Of a stretch of DNA of 64,000 nucleotides, positions 13,701-25,932 are shown piece by piece (within the stretch, counting starts at the first letter, position 1; each line of letters begins with the position of its first letter). Origin of the DNA: Hormiphora californensis (taxonomy: Eukaryota > Ctenophora > Tentaculata > Cydippida > Pleurobrachiidae). The notes under the pieces are model-generated. The model was not told the origin of the DNA. It saw only the letters and a program-made list of their open reading frames with translations, and made no database searches. Both the position numbers and the translations under genes were made by a program. The stretch spans positions 5,604,159 through 5,668,158 of the forward strand of contig CM035352.1 of assembly GCA_020137815.1 (NCBI GenBank). Reading direction: 5' to 3'.

Positions 13701-15195
13701 AGGTATTACCCTGGCAGAGCAGTGACCTAACCCTATTTTAATTTCTCACGAGCGCGTTAGAACAGCGCTCAGAAAATAAATATTGCATTGTGCTGGGAGT
13801 AAATTGTGCAACAAAACTAACGCACTCGCAGACCACCATCAGAGTTGCCTTGCTCGACCCTCTTTCCGTGCTACCTCCACGTAAAGGATGATTAAAACAA
13901 CATCAGAGTGGACGGTTTACCTAAAATATATAAGCCTTCCTCACTGATGATGGGACACATTATTTTAACATCTTTCGTATATATGAAAGTATAGTGTTCA
14001 GTACTATTCCACTGGCTGCATTCCATGTTTCTAATTCCTCTTATACTTCGAACAACGATCTTAACGTATAGGCAATCATATCACATTATCGACCTACCGA
14101 ACATATAAGATTGGCCATATCATACCGAGAGACTTATCGGTGCGTGATCTTGACCAAGATTTATTAGGCACCAAGATTGTATTAGGCCCCATATATCGCG
14201 TAAAACAAACTAATTAATCATTTTCTTGTACGAAGCTAACTAAAAAACATTTAAAGAACACTACACTCAAATGTACAGACAATGATGAATGAAAGCTCCG
14301 CCTCTTCTGTAGAGCAATTTCACCGGTGTCACTTCAAAATGATTAATGAACTAGCAGGAAAAATCTCATTAACCTAAATATTAAAGTTCCTAATCGAAAT
14401 TGGGTCAACAGCTCAAACCGTACAAACTTTATGATTGGATTTGCTATGAGCAAACTCCTTTTTTCTGAACTGGCTGATCAGTGTAGCCTACATAGATGGT
14501 ACTAGCCTACTCACTTTTTTTTCATAAATGGCACTTCTTTTTTGATGAGTTACATCATGGATCTTCGACCCGGAGAATATATTGGACAGGGATTGGACAC
14601 CCTGTATATATATGCATGTTAGTGTGTTAAAATTAACCTTGTCTAGAACCAAGCTTTCAAAAGAAGGTGTTGTTTTCAATTATATGAAATGAACTGAAAC
14701 ACACAAATAAAGGAAAAGCAATTTTCCAAACAACGTTCGTGCAATGTGTTCAAACCTGGTGCTTTAGAAGGCCTGCAAACTTGCCAGCAAACTTGCCTTG
14801 TTCGAACCTCTCTCGCTCACACCCCCCCCCCCTGTTAGAACAGGTTGAACAGGACAAACCTCAATATAAATATAAATGTGTTTCAGAGCTCAAAGGGGAA
14901 GAAAGCACATAAGACAATGATTCTCGCAGCCGATCTACCATGGTATGTTGCGTTGTGGATAACGCACAGCTGATCGCGGTATCATTCAAGCAACTCTCTA
15001 AAACAGCACTGACTATATAGAGATTATATAGAGATCACCAAATATCAAGGAGCTAAACCACGATGACAATTAGTACGACACTTTTTCCCGCCCTACATAC
15101 AGTATCAATTATCATCCATTTAAAGGCTCCAAAGGAGCTGCATACAATAGTGCAAACGCTTTAAAAGCAATGCCTAATTTTAAGAGAGACAGAGG

Positions 15196-15258
<63 letters not shown>

Positions 15259-16314
15259 CGATAGGACCCCAGCTTTGGACCCTATTCCATTTGTACTCTA
15301 TCAACCAATCCCTCACCTTGTGCAGTTGAAAACCCAACCACCCCCTGTCCCTTAAATAGCTAAGCATATACTATTCTCTATACAGACAGCCTCAATATGC
15401 CCTCTTGAGTGTATTACATGGTTTACCCTGAGCTTCGAGTAATAAATGTATGAGGGTCGGAATAAAGTATTCCCCCATGCAATGAATTTTAATGTTCTCC
15501 ACAAAGTCCCAGTGTCCCGGGACACCGGGCACAAAGTCACTATTTATAAGCCCTCGCATCCCTCGCAGTGGTGAAGAGTTTGCTGTTGTGACAAGTCCGT
15601 TGTTGAAAGTGTGGATTCCAGCAGCCATGCCTAGGAAGGAGGGGGCCGCCAGTTACCATGTGTATCAGGTACATTGCCTGCAGCTAGACTAGCTGTTAGA
15701 ACAAATTAACAAGTACTGAAGGGGTTCAATTATAGTTATTTGTGGATTACACGTCCATTACCACCCAACTACGTAGATAGTGGTACAAGTGAACACAGAG
15801 CAATGGACGATATACAGAAGATACACAGATTTCCGTCTTTTTCATAAATCAGTGAGTTTTTAAAGAAAGCCGTATACAAAGTACCACATATTAATAGTTA
15901 ATACCGACCAGTTTAACTTTATTATTTAGTATGTATATTTTTTGCCTGAAATTATAGCAAACTATAAAAAAACTGTCTGCCCCTTTTAGCTAGTGGCGAG
16001 ATATCCATTTTTCGCAAAGTTAGAGCTCCCCAGAAGACGCCACTTCACAAGAAAGGTACAGTTCTCAAAACGGCATTATACGGCATTATATTATCATATT
16101 ATATTATATATACCGCGAGTGCACATATCACTCCCGCTGTGCGCGACCATTTGCACTGTGAAATATGCACTGTGCTTCCGCGGGAGCGAGCAGATATAGA
16201 GGTAGCGGGATATATCTGTGAGATTTGCACGCACAATTCATCCCTCACTGTACACAACTTTACACACACACAGCACGTCACACAGTCTGTGTTTCACTCT
16301 GTAGTTGTTTCTTT

Positions 16315-16408
<94 letters not shown>

Positions 16409-19121
16409 TTGCTTAGGATAGTGACACACGCCACTTAATTGAATCAGCTCTCTAATCTGCAACTTTTTTAGTTCTTTATTTCTCTCTCTCTCTCTCTCTC
16501 TCCCTCTCTCTCTCCCTCTCTCTCTCTCCCTCTCCCGCCGATCATCCCCTTATCAATCTTTATTTCTTGGAATTTCCTTCTCTCTCTACCAATACTAAGC
16601 TGAGGTGCCATTTCTTTCCCGCCTTCTGGCGGTTTCGCATCTCTCACAGAGCTCTGCTACCACTTCCCAAATTTCAAGTTTTTACATTTTATTCTATTAT
16701 GAATTATTTAACAATCATTTTTCACACTAGCTCAGCATTAAGCATGGTCAATACTCGTGCCACCGCTCCAGTTCCCGTCAACATGATGGATGACTGCTGC
16801 AACACATCCGACGAGGACATGTTTGATGACATCACCCTACCCCCGGACTATGTTCCTCCAGCTACAAAACCGAGATATCCTAATCGACGTCCTACTGCTG
16901 CCGTGGCTCCTACAGCTACCTCAGCACGTCCTAGTGGTGCAGCTACTGCAGGGAGGTCCCAACCTAATTTCGATCTCATGATTGATGAACTGTTGGAAGG
17001 ATCCACTCCTGCCAACACTCAGCGTGCCACGAAATGGGCTGTCAACCACTTCGATTCTTGGATCGTCTCTGTTGAAATCTTCCCATGGACCACCTTACTG
17101 ACAGTTCCACCGGTACACTTGAACAAGGTGTTATCTGCTTTCGTGACTCATCTGAACACTCTAGAGCTCCGGTCAACCACCCTCTATCAAATTCACTGTG
17201 GACTGAGCCGTGAATTGAAATCGAAGATGGGGAAAGACATCATTGAGGACCTTGCTTTCAAAAGTTATCGTGATGTCCTAGACGGGATGATGAAAGCAAA
17301 ACAGGCAAATGAGGAACGTCGGCACACCAAAGCACAGGCTGATATTATCTCTCCTGATGAAATGAGAGAAGTGGTCAACTCTTACCGGCTGAATGAAATA
17401 ACTCCTCCTGAACTTCTTGAGCTCCTGTTATTCTCTATTCACCGTGTGTTCTGCACTAGAGGATCGGATGAATTGAGCCAACTAACAATTGGCTGCATAC
17501 AGGTTAAACTCCAAAATCAGTCTCCAGTGAAGGTGACATCAACATACCTGGAGAGAAGGTCTAAAAACCGCCAACCGGGACTTGCCAATGTTCACAAGGA
17601 ACCTAAAATCGTCACCCATTCGGAACTGTACAAACCTGGTAGTAGCAACTGTTTTGCAGTCGTGTTGATGAAATATCTGTCTCATCTACCCCCTGATCTG
17701 CCCCCATCTACCAAGCTTCTGTGCCACCCATTCACCAAGCCGAAAGACAACGTGTGGTTCAACCCATCTAAACCCATCGGACGAAATTATTGTCCCAAAC
17801 TGTTCAACAGAGCACTGCAACATGGAGGTATAACTAGGGTGTTCACTATCCGTACTATGAGATCAAGTGTAGTCCACCAGTTAGCGGATGCAGGACTCTG
17901 CCCGGAGCAAATAAGGACACGGACCGGGCACTCAACAAACGCGGCTACCCTCCAATACACCAGATACAGGAATAACCAAACTCATGAGGAAATTTCTGAT
18001 ATTTTGAACAAATCTGTGTCTCCTGAAGGACCTTCTCTCTTCAACTGGGATGATCCTGATCGCCTCATCAAGAAGATGCTTGTCTTGGTACTCCTACTCG
18101 TGGCCCTTCTGCTACTCAAGTTCATTTTCTTTTAAATGAATTACTCTTTTAATTCTTCTCTTATATCATTGTTTACATGTTTATCTCAACAAAACGTATC
18201 TCATTATAACGTTAAGTTACATAATCAGCTACGTTTTCATATGAATCATATTTCACAATCTCGTTCTCGCGGAATATATACTCAATAACGTCCTGCACGG
18301 CATGTGCAAGCGTTCCTATATCGCACTCGTTTCACTCGTGCAATATAGGTGTGAAATGCACTCCAGCTGCGCTGTCGTGCATTTCACCTCCATATACGCT
18401 CTGCAGTGCAGAGCGTATATGGCGCGCTTGCACTGCGTGCAGAACGTTATGTACTATATATTGTCATCTTTCTCTATACCTGCTACATGGCATAGAATTA
18501 GAATTAGAGAACAATGCAGAATTTTTAGCCGAATGAAATGACTATAGCCTTCTATGATCAGTCCATAATAATTGACCATTTGGCATGCCAAGTGACAACC
18601 CCGTATGCCTTTTTGTAAATCAAATAGATTCATTTGAACAGATGGCACTTTATCTTACAAATTGGTAACAGATCATATTATATGTGACATATTATTGCAT
18701 ATACTATAATAGGGAGCGCTATTTAGCCAACTTATATCAGGAAGCGACTGTGGTGGAGGAACGCCGCGTTAAGCTCGAGAGCTATCTACAGCGAGTAACG
18801 TCTTATCTGGCGGACAAGAAACTTGGAGTCGACTGCCCTACCATGGACTTAGAACTCAACTCTAGCTTCAACACAGTCGTAAATGCAATACAATTTCTCA
18901 GGTATGTTTTATAACGTGAGTAAGAGTTAATTTGCCATGCCATATTCATGCCATATACAGTCGGACCCCGATTTAGTGGCATACTCGGAGGGAAGAAATC
19001 CTGCCACTAAATCGGGGTGCCACTAAATCGGGGGCCACTAAATCGGGGTTCGACTGTATGTCATATTAATTTTAAATTAATTTTCAGAACCCTTGAAGAG
19101 GACCTTGCATATGGATTTTAG
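254..19121 (+). CDS. SNX29-like: Sorting nexin with coiled coil and PX domain, SNX29-like (5' partial)
   Basis: Exons read directly: 254-290, 1563-1660, 11491-11599, 12599-12761, 13374-13471, 13586-13702, 14887-14942, 15569-15668, 15777-15851, 15990-16055, 18713-18901, 19088-19121 (stop TAG). Exons 1-10 join in phase. The first part is heptad-rich coiled coil (KEEIETQN, RELKESLTREL, SLQRENQALKQQLRKY). The PX domain follows: VWIPAAMPRKEGAASYHVYQ, then WTIYRRYTDFRLFHKS, the PX signature for phosphoinositide binding, a proline/arginine stretch ELPRRRHF, and VVEERRVKLESYLQRV. The order coiled coil then PX, and the VWIP...YHVYQ...EERR..L..YL wording, match SNX29 (RUNDC2) proteins, which bind endosomal phosphoinositides. 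A RUN domain, if present, would lie left of the window. The last intron (16056-18712) does not keep phase by my borders, so one small exon may be missing there or a border is misplaced. Three other coding units sit inside its introns. Confidence 0.68.
480..900. repeat. Intronic repeats: GGGCAAAA tandem motif, poly-C run and inverted repeat
   Basis: At 496-535 and 595-625 the short unit ATGGGCAAA recurs and runs into GGTGAC followed by a poly-C tract. The same arrangement returns at 6525-6580. An inverted repeat (GTACCGTGTCCTCGAATGTA near 675 against its complement near 795-820) encloses a ~65-bp module starting CTTGGTATCGAAGACACC, also found inside the large element copies at 3412 and 28812. 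Probably a non-autonomous mobile element; no coding potential recognised. Confidence 0.55.
2357..3884. mobile_element. Non-autonomous element, copy 1 (GCCCTTGCAC subrepeats)
   Basis: A 1.5-kb unit almost identical to 26655-29284. The left end has a short hairpin (GGTGCC/GGCACC) followed by CTCCGACCCGAAG; the right end carries the complement CTTCGGGTCGG, so the ends form an imperfect terminal inverted repeat. The interior has a dozen scattered GCCCTTGCAC / GTGCAAGGGC words in both orientations and blocks of TTAATTAATTAA. Short open frames are identical in both copies simply because the copies are young; no transposase is visible. The family is not recognised. It lies in the SNX29-like intron. 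Confidence 0.75.
4159..4240. repeat. Small dispersed repeat (GTTATGTTCTAACCCTCCTTTAC family)
   Basis: The word GTTATGTTCTAACCCTCC followed by a CTAGCTAG-containing segment (here duplicated in tandem, GCGAAACACAGTCTAGCTAGG twice) recurs in either orientation near 23171, 23308, 50514-50569, 52016-52082 and 53948-53973. It behaves like a short non-coding mobile element or its remnant. Confidence 0.55.
4423..4485. repeat. Perfect hairpin in the SNX29-like intron
   Basis: GATCAACTACTTAGGCGGTT and its exact complement flank a short AT-rich centre, giving a stem of about 27 bp. No gene evidence around it; likely a small foldback element. Confidence 0.6.
4727..7762 (-). CDS. Class A-like GPCR A, incomplete model
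   Basis: Exons on the minus strand: 7762-7654 (TM1, MVLSMTNTVTLLGSNPVMIV), 6413-6255 (conserved Cys in RLVCNLTGF, then TM3 ending AVGRLFAMTWPFRYK, a DRY-motif equivalent), 5868-5740 (TM4 GVLWAFPLCVSLVPYT and second extracellular loop with Cys), 5431-5261 (TM5 with central Pro, then basic loop QLQRKRM), 5136-5024 (TM6 LLVLGSTFCLTYLWWW) and 4888-4727 with a stop. The TM3-to-TM6 exons and the last exon join in phase. No TM2 exon was found between 6414 and 7653 (phase 1 on both sides is free for one), and the last exon lacks an NPxxY-type TM7, so this is either an incomplete model or a decaying gene. Two of its acceptors use poly-C runs as pyrimidine tract. It lies inside the SNX29-like intron, head-to-head with GPCR B. 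Confidence 0.6.
6581..6660. repeat. 80-bp hairpin next to a poly-C run
   Basis: CTTGTCTGAA ... TTCAGACAAG with an almost perfect stem through CTGAAATGTCAT / ATGACATTTCAG and GGCAGAGCC / GGCTCTGCC. Preceded by ATGGGCA repeats, AAAGGTGACG and a run of eleven C. Probably the foldback part of a small mobile element. Confidence 0.65.
6940..7560. repeat. GATCAGATCACCC tandem words followed by a GA/CAGAGA microsatellite
   Basis: 6940-7150 holds irregular repeats of CAGATCAGATCACCC. From about 7195 to 7505 it is (GA)n with blocks of GACAGA and AACAGA and a G10 run. The long Ser/Leu or Arg/Glu open frames across it are repeat artefacts. Confidence 0.85.
7859..7970. mobile_element. 112-bp hAT-like MITE carrying a GTCACGTGAC palindrome, copy A
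   Basis: Terminal inverted repeats CAGGAACCGACCGA and TCGGTCGGTTCCTG, flanked by the exact 8-bp direct repeat GTGTATAA (7851-7858 and 7971-7978), the target-duplication length of hAT transposons. Inside are two CCAAT boxes (CCAATCAG, GCCAATC) and the E-box palindrome GGTCACGTGACTGG. Further copies are at 25825 and 30421. Non-coding. Confidence 0.8.
8497..10186 (+). CDS. Class A-like GPCR B
   Basis: Five exons: 8497-8801, about 8956-9121 (acceptor uncertain), 9270-9618, 9697-9866, 10022-10186, giving about 384 residues in one frame. TM1 (ALGVLLACSIFISVSG) and TM2 (VAHLSVSDMMYSLLVSPLFL) are in exon 1. TM3 is in exon 2, with VDEACRQYL where DRY would be. TM4 (VVSVCYGILPF), an extracellular loop with Cys, and TM5 (VAIPIIVPMVTVVVSNVVML) are in exon 3, followed by an acidic/basic loop. 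TM6 is in exon 4 (VVSLVYVVCNVLRVI). TM7 in exon 5 has LSPILHF in place of NPxxY. Plasma-membrane receptor, ligand unknown; the altered DRY and NPxxY motifs point to a lineage-specific family. It is nested in the SNX29-like intron on the same strand. An intronic ~45-bp tandem duplication lies at 9123-9240. Confidence 0.72.
10187..11027. other. GPCR B 3' flank and intron, (TTA)n microsatellite
   Basis: No exon recognised. A (TTA)n tract at about 10671-10714 is the only marked feature; the rest is unique AT-rich sequence within the SNX29-like intron. Confidence 0.5.
11028..11232. mobile_element. 205-bp inverted repeat with a poly-C centre
   Basis: Arms of about 75 bp (CTAATTTTGATGTTGTAATC ... 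and its complement) flank AAAAAGTGACGCTC, a run of C, and ACCGATATA. Same GTGAC/poly-C core as other foldback units here (39050, 19930, 6563). Non-coding MITE-like unit. Confidence 0.65.
11646..12532 (-). mobile_element. 5'-truncated LINE with RNase H and zinc-finger end of ORF2
   Basis: Minus-strand reading from 12532 to the stop at 11900 gives an open frame of about 210 residues. It contains VKWVKAHIGIEGNEAADILA, the C-terminal part of a LINE RNase H domain, and ends with CSLC(x7)HLICDC, a zinc-knuckle-like motif. The element is cut at its 5' side inside RNase H and is flanked by the exact 14-bp direct repeat TCTATAATTTGTAT (11632-11645 and 12533-12546). After the stop come about 250 bp of 3' UTR and a GTAGTAGTAGTA tail. 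Truncation, variable-length duplication and tail are the marks of target-primed reverse transcription. It sits antisense in a SNX29-like intron, between two coiled-coil exons. Confidence 0.88.
13043..13278. mobile_element. TA-flanked MITE with a hammerhead-like core in each arm
   Basis: Terminal inverted repeats of 28 bp are perfect (CAATGAAATAGTGTTTATTT ...) and are bordered by TA on both sides. Each arm contains CTGATGA, a small GACG/CGTC stem and GAAAC in the order of a hammerhead ribozyme core (plus strand 13179-13204; minus strand 13138-13113). No coding potential. It lies in a SNX29-like intron. Confidence 0.75.
13745..14880. other. SNX29-like intron, nothing recognised
   Basis: AT-rich unique sequence between the exons ending 13702 and starting 14887; a short C10 run at 14821. 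No exon, RNA or repeat beyond that could be supported. Confidence 0.5.
16313..16535. repeat. (CT)n microsatellites upstream of the recombinase ORF
   Basis: Uninterrupted CT dinucleotides from about 16318 to 16402 and a second, impure block from about 16480 to 16536. Similar tracts occur at 15196-15254, 34826-34944, 41353-41460, 41885-41995, 43745-43895 and 57270-57352. Confidence 0.9.
16567..18135 (+). CDS. Tyrosine recombinase, Crypton/DUF3504-like, with C-terminal membrane tail
   Basis: One uninterrupted frame of 522 residues; the ATG at 16744 (residue 60, MVNTRATAPVPV) is the more natural start. After a proline/alanine-rich leader there is an SAM-like core-binding region (residues ~130-240), then a tyrosine-recombinase catalytic fold: Arg298 in CTRGSDEL, R-x-x-R at 429-432 where HxxR is usual (IRTMRSSVVHQLADAG), TGH at 453-455, and Tyr464 or Tyr467 as nucleophile in LQYTRY. 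The spacing fits the family of DNA-cutting recombinases domesticated from Crypton transposons (DUF3504, KIAA1958/ZMYM relatives). The last 20 residues (KKMLVLVLLLVALLLLKFIFF) are a hydrophobic tail, unexpected for a nuclear enzyme. It is intronless and nested in the SNX29-like intron, with strong hairpins just downstream, so a mobile element is more likely than a host gene. Confidence 0.75.
   Translation: MEFPSLSTNTKLRCHFFPAFWRFRISHRALLPLPKFQVFTFYSIMNYLTIIFHTSSALSMVNTRATAPVPVNMMDDCCNTSDEDMFDDITLPPDYVPPATKPRYPNRRPTAAVAPTATSARPSGAATAGRSQPNFDLMIDELLEGSTPANTQRATKWAVNHFDSWIVSVEIFPWTTLLTVPPVHLNKVLSAFVTHLNTLELRSTTLYQIHCGLSRELKSKMGKDIIEDLAFKSYRDVLDGMMKAKQANEERRHTKAQADIISPDEMREVVNSYRLNEITPPELLELLLFSIHRVFCTRGSDELSQLTIGCIQVKLQNQSPVKVTSTYLERRSKNRQPGLANVHKEPKIVTHSELYKPGSSNCFAVVLMKYLSHLPPDLPPSTKLLCHPFTKPKDNVWFNPSKPIGRNYCPKLFNRALQHGGITRVFTIRTMRSSVVHQLADAGLCPEQIRTRTGHSTNAATLQYTRYRNNQTHEEISDILNKSVSPEGPSLFNWDDPDRLIKKMLVLVLLLVALLLLKFIFF
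18285..18450. repeat. Branched palindrome: outer stem enclosing three hairpins
   Basis: Outer arms 18285-18312 and 18425-18450 pair over ~26 bp (one mismatch, one 2-nt bulge; ATAACGT..CTGCACG..GTGCAAG). Inside are hairpin 1 (315-326 with 338-349 of this kilobase, CCTATATCGCAC, one mismatch), hairpin 2 (351-361 with 377-387, GTGAAATGCAC, perfect, with a CAGC/GCTG inner stem) and hairpin 3 (390-405 with 407-422, CCATATACGCTCTGCA, perfect). It lies 150 bp after the recombinase stop; weaker hairpins made of similar words lie at 16115-16235 upstream of the ORF. Confidence 0.85.
18958..19056. mobile_element. Tigger/pogo-like MITE (CAGTCGGACCCCGATTTA ends)
   Basis: Terminal inverted repeats CAGTCGGACCCCGATTTA and its complement, bordered by TA. 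The interior is almost only further copies of the end (CACTAAATCGGGG). Located in the last SNX29-like intron. Same family at 26456, 35925, 40325, 51937 and 52752. Confidence 0.75.
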
Positions 19122-19915
19122 TTCTACTATGGCGTAGCTTGGTGGATCTACACGGACAATTATTTTATAGTTATACTTATCTGGTTATCTGGTTGTCGTA
19201 AAAGCTGAAACAAGTGATGGCACTTTTATGTAGTGGTAAAACGCGATCCACGGCAGTATTGAACTTATATCCCGGCCCACTAAAATATGATATAGCAATT
19301 TTAATTCGGTAGATTAATGCATTCGCTTTGTTGCACCAAAGCTTATCCAAAGTGCATATTTTCATAGACCTAGATAAATTGCACTCTTATAAGACTAAGA
19401 GCTCAGTGGCCAGCTTGACGATAAGCAAGGGATATTTATAATATGCTTTCATATTCATCATATTTTATAGACGCTAGATCAATTGCATAGATACTCATAC
19501 TACAAAAAAGGCATAGCAGTATAATAGCGCTGCTATTAGCATACAGGGTTAGAAAATGACTAAATTTAGTATACATATTAAGTCACCTGTTAGTCACGTT
19601 TCACACTGCCTTCCATTTTGGTAGGGTACCTTGCATGTCAACAGTAGGCCGATCAGTTACTCATTGTTTGTTTGTTTGTTTGTTTCCATAAATTCTTTTA
19701 GTCCTCCTTCACATTGCACTTGGGTCTTGGATTGCATTCTGGGCTGTGACAGGTGACATGATCTCAACAGAATATTCCCAAAATGAGAGTATCATGATAC
19801 TGGGTAGGGGAAACCAGGCGAACATATATCACCTGAACAGTTTTATCATGGGTTTATGTTATGTAGTTGATCCGCAAATTACCGGTGCCCGACTTATTGC
19901 CGAATCGATTAATAC
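19122..19915. other. Intergenic, nothing coding recognised
   Basis: 3' flank of the SNX29-like gene. A short (GTTT)n run at about 19664-19683 is the only notable sequence. Confidence 0.5.
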
Positions 19916-19916
19916 C

Positions 19917-21052
19917 GTGTACAAGGGGGGGGGGGGTGACACGTAACACTTTGTAACACTTTGTAACATGTAACGTGCACAAAAAGTTTTCTGCACATGT
20001 TACAAAGTGTTACAAAGTGTTACATAGTGTTACAAAGTGTTACATAGTGTTACAAAGTGTTACATAGTGTTACAAAGTGTTACATAGTGTTACATAGTGT
20101 TACAAAGTGTTACATAGTGTCACAAAGTGTTACATAGTGTTACAAAGTGTTACATAGTGTTACAAAGTGTTACATAGTGTTACAAAGTGTTACATAGTGT
20201 TACGAAGTGTCACAAAGTGTTACATAGTGTCACAAAGTGTTACAAATTGTTACAAAGTGTTACAAATTGTTACAAAATATTTACAAAATATATAAGACGG
20301 TTGGTGAATAAGTAATTTGAGCGACTTTGGTGTCTTTCTAGAACACATCTAAAAGTTTTAAATCATTTCTAGGGTTAAAACATACACTTTTTTACTGATT
20401 TGCAGATGTTTTGAGCCTGCGATGTCATCGACTGTGGAAATCAGGGCTGAAATAGTCCATTTGGTAAAGAAAAATATGAACTTTAGACAACGGTAAAGTT
20501 TTTAGAGTGATATTAAAAGTATTGTGCCTCTCAGAGGCCCCCAATGTGCTGAGTCACCTGTGAGTTGTGACCCAATCGACTTTTTTTCATTGGTAATCGA
20601 TTCTTTGTACTTAATAAGATGATATACAACGTTTCTGTTGGAAAAAGAAATAAATTTTTCCAAAATCAATTTTTTGGTCAAAGATTGAAAATTTGCTTCG
20701 CTACAAATCCTTGTGTGTTTGTAAATATTTTGTAACAATTTGTAACACTTTGTAACAATTTGTAACACTTTGTGACACTGTGTAACACTTTGTGACACTT
20801 TGTAACACTTTGTAACACTTTGTAACACTATGTAACACTTTGTAACACTATGTAACACTATGTAACACTTTGTAACACTATGTAACACTTTGTAACACTA
20901 TGTAACACTTTGTAACACTATGTAACACTTTGTAACACTTTGTAACACTATGTAACACTTTGTAACACTTTGTAACACTTTGTAACATGTAACGTGCACA
21001 AAAAGTTTTCTGCACATGTTACAAAGTGTTACGTGTCACCCCCCCCCTGTAC
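19917..21052. mobile_element. 1.14-kb foldback element made of a 10-bp satellite
   Basis: Both ends share TGTACA, a poly-G run and GGTGACACGTAACACTTTG in inverted orientation. Each arm (about 19937-20290 and 20720-21038) is a tandem array of GTGTTACAAA / GTGTTACATA, roughly 34 and 29 units, on opposite strands. The 430-bp centre is unique and contains a short frame from ATG 20423, MSSTVEIRAEIVHLVKKNMN, that looks like the start of a helix-turn-helix transposase. Non-autonomous foldback element. Confidence 0.8.
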
Positions 21053-21408
21053 AACAACCTTTTTCCCGACCATCCGAGTATTGACTGTTATAGTTTTATG
21101 TAAATTTATAACTGTGGTAAATGTGTTTTTAATTGTATTGAGAGAGATTTTGTTGTACCATTGCGTTCTTTTATTTTAGCTTTTTAAAGCTCCAAGTAAA
21201 CAATTTTTTATCGTGTGTACTAATGTTACATGGCCCCTCAGCTGGTACAAGCTTCCCTTTCCCATCCCTATATTCCATCCCTCTCTTTCCCGTTATCTCT
21301 TGCACTATCTATACATCACCTGACCCCCTCTCTCTAAACTCAATTTTCTCCCAGCTCTTATCGTACAACAACGCCCGCTTCATTTCTCGAACCACATTTC
21401 CCTTCAAG

Positions 21409-25669
<4,261 letters not shown>

Positions 25670-25824
25670 ATACATCACATGTGTGTGTGTGTGTGTGTCC
25701 CAATGATCCAACCAGTTAAATGTCCTAATTAAAAACACCCTGTATACATGGTTTACAAAACTGTAATTTATATAATTTATACTCTGAAACTGTCTCTATA
25801 TATTGTCCCGCGTTGTACATCTAC

Positions 25825-25917
25825 CAGGAACCGACCGAATCAGGAAATACTGGTCCCTGATTGGCTGATAACCAGTCACGTGACCTAGATAACGAGTTCT
25901 GATTGGTTGTTTACTTG
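25825..25917. mobile_element. hAT-like MITE copy B, right end truncated
   Basis: Begins CAGGAACCGACCGAATCAGG (complement orientation to copy A) and contains CCAGTCACGTGACC and CTGATTGG. The far terminal repeat is missing after TTTACTTG. It is flanked by a 17-bp direct repeat CCGCGTTGTACATCTAC (25808-25824, 25920-25936), which overlaps the stop codon region of the minus-strand TRIM gene. It lies 156 bp past the cathepsin stop. Confidence 0.7.
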
Positions 25918-25932
25918 TTCCGCGTTGTACAT

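Noticed and set aside
16139-16462. Frames rich in SLSLSL or ERERER before the recombinase
   Set aside because: Pure CT repeat artefacts.
20502-20888. Repeat protein SVTKCYIVLHSVTKCY
   Set aside because: Translation of the 10-bp satellite arm; no independent support.
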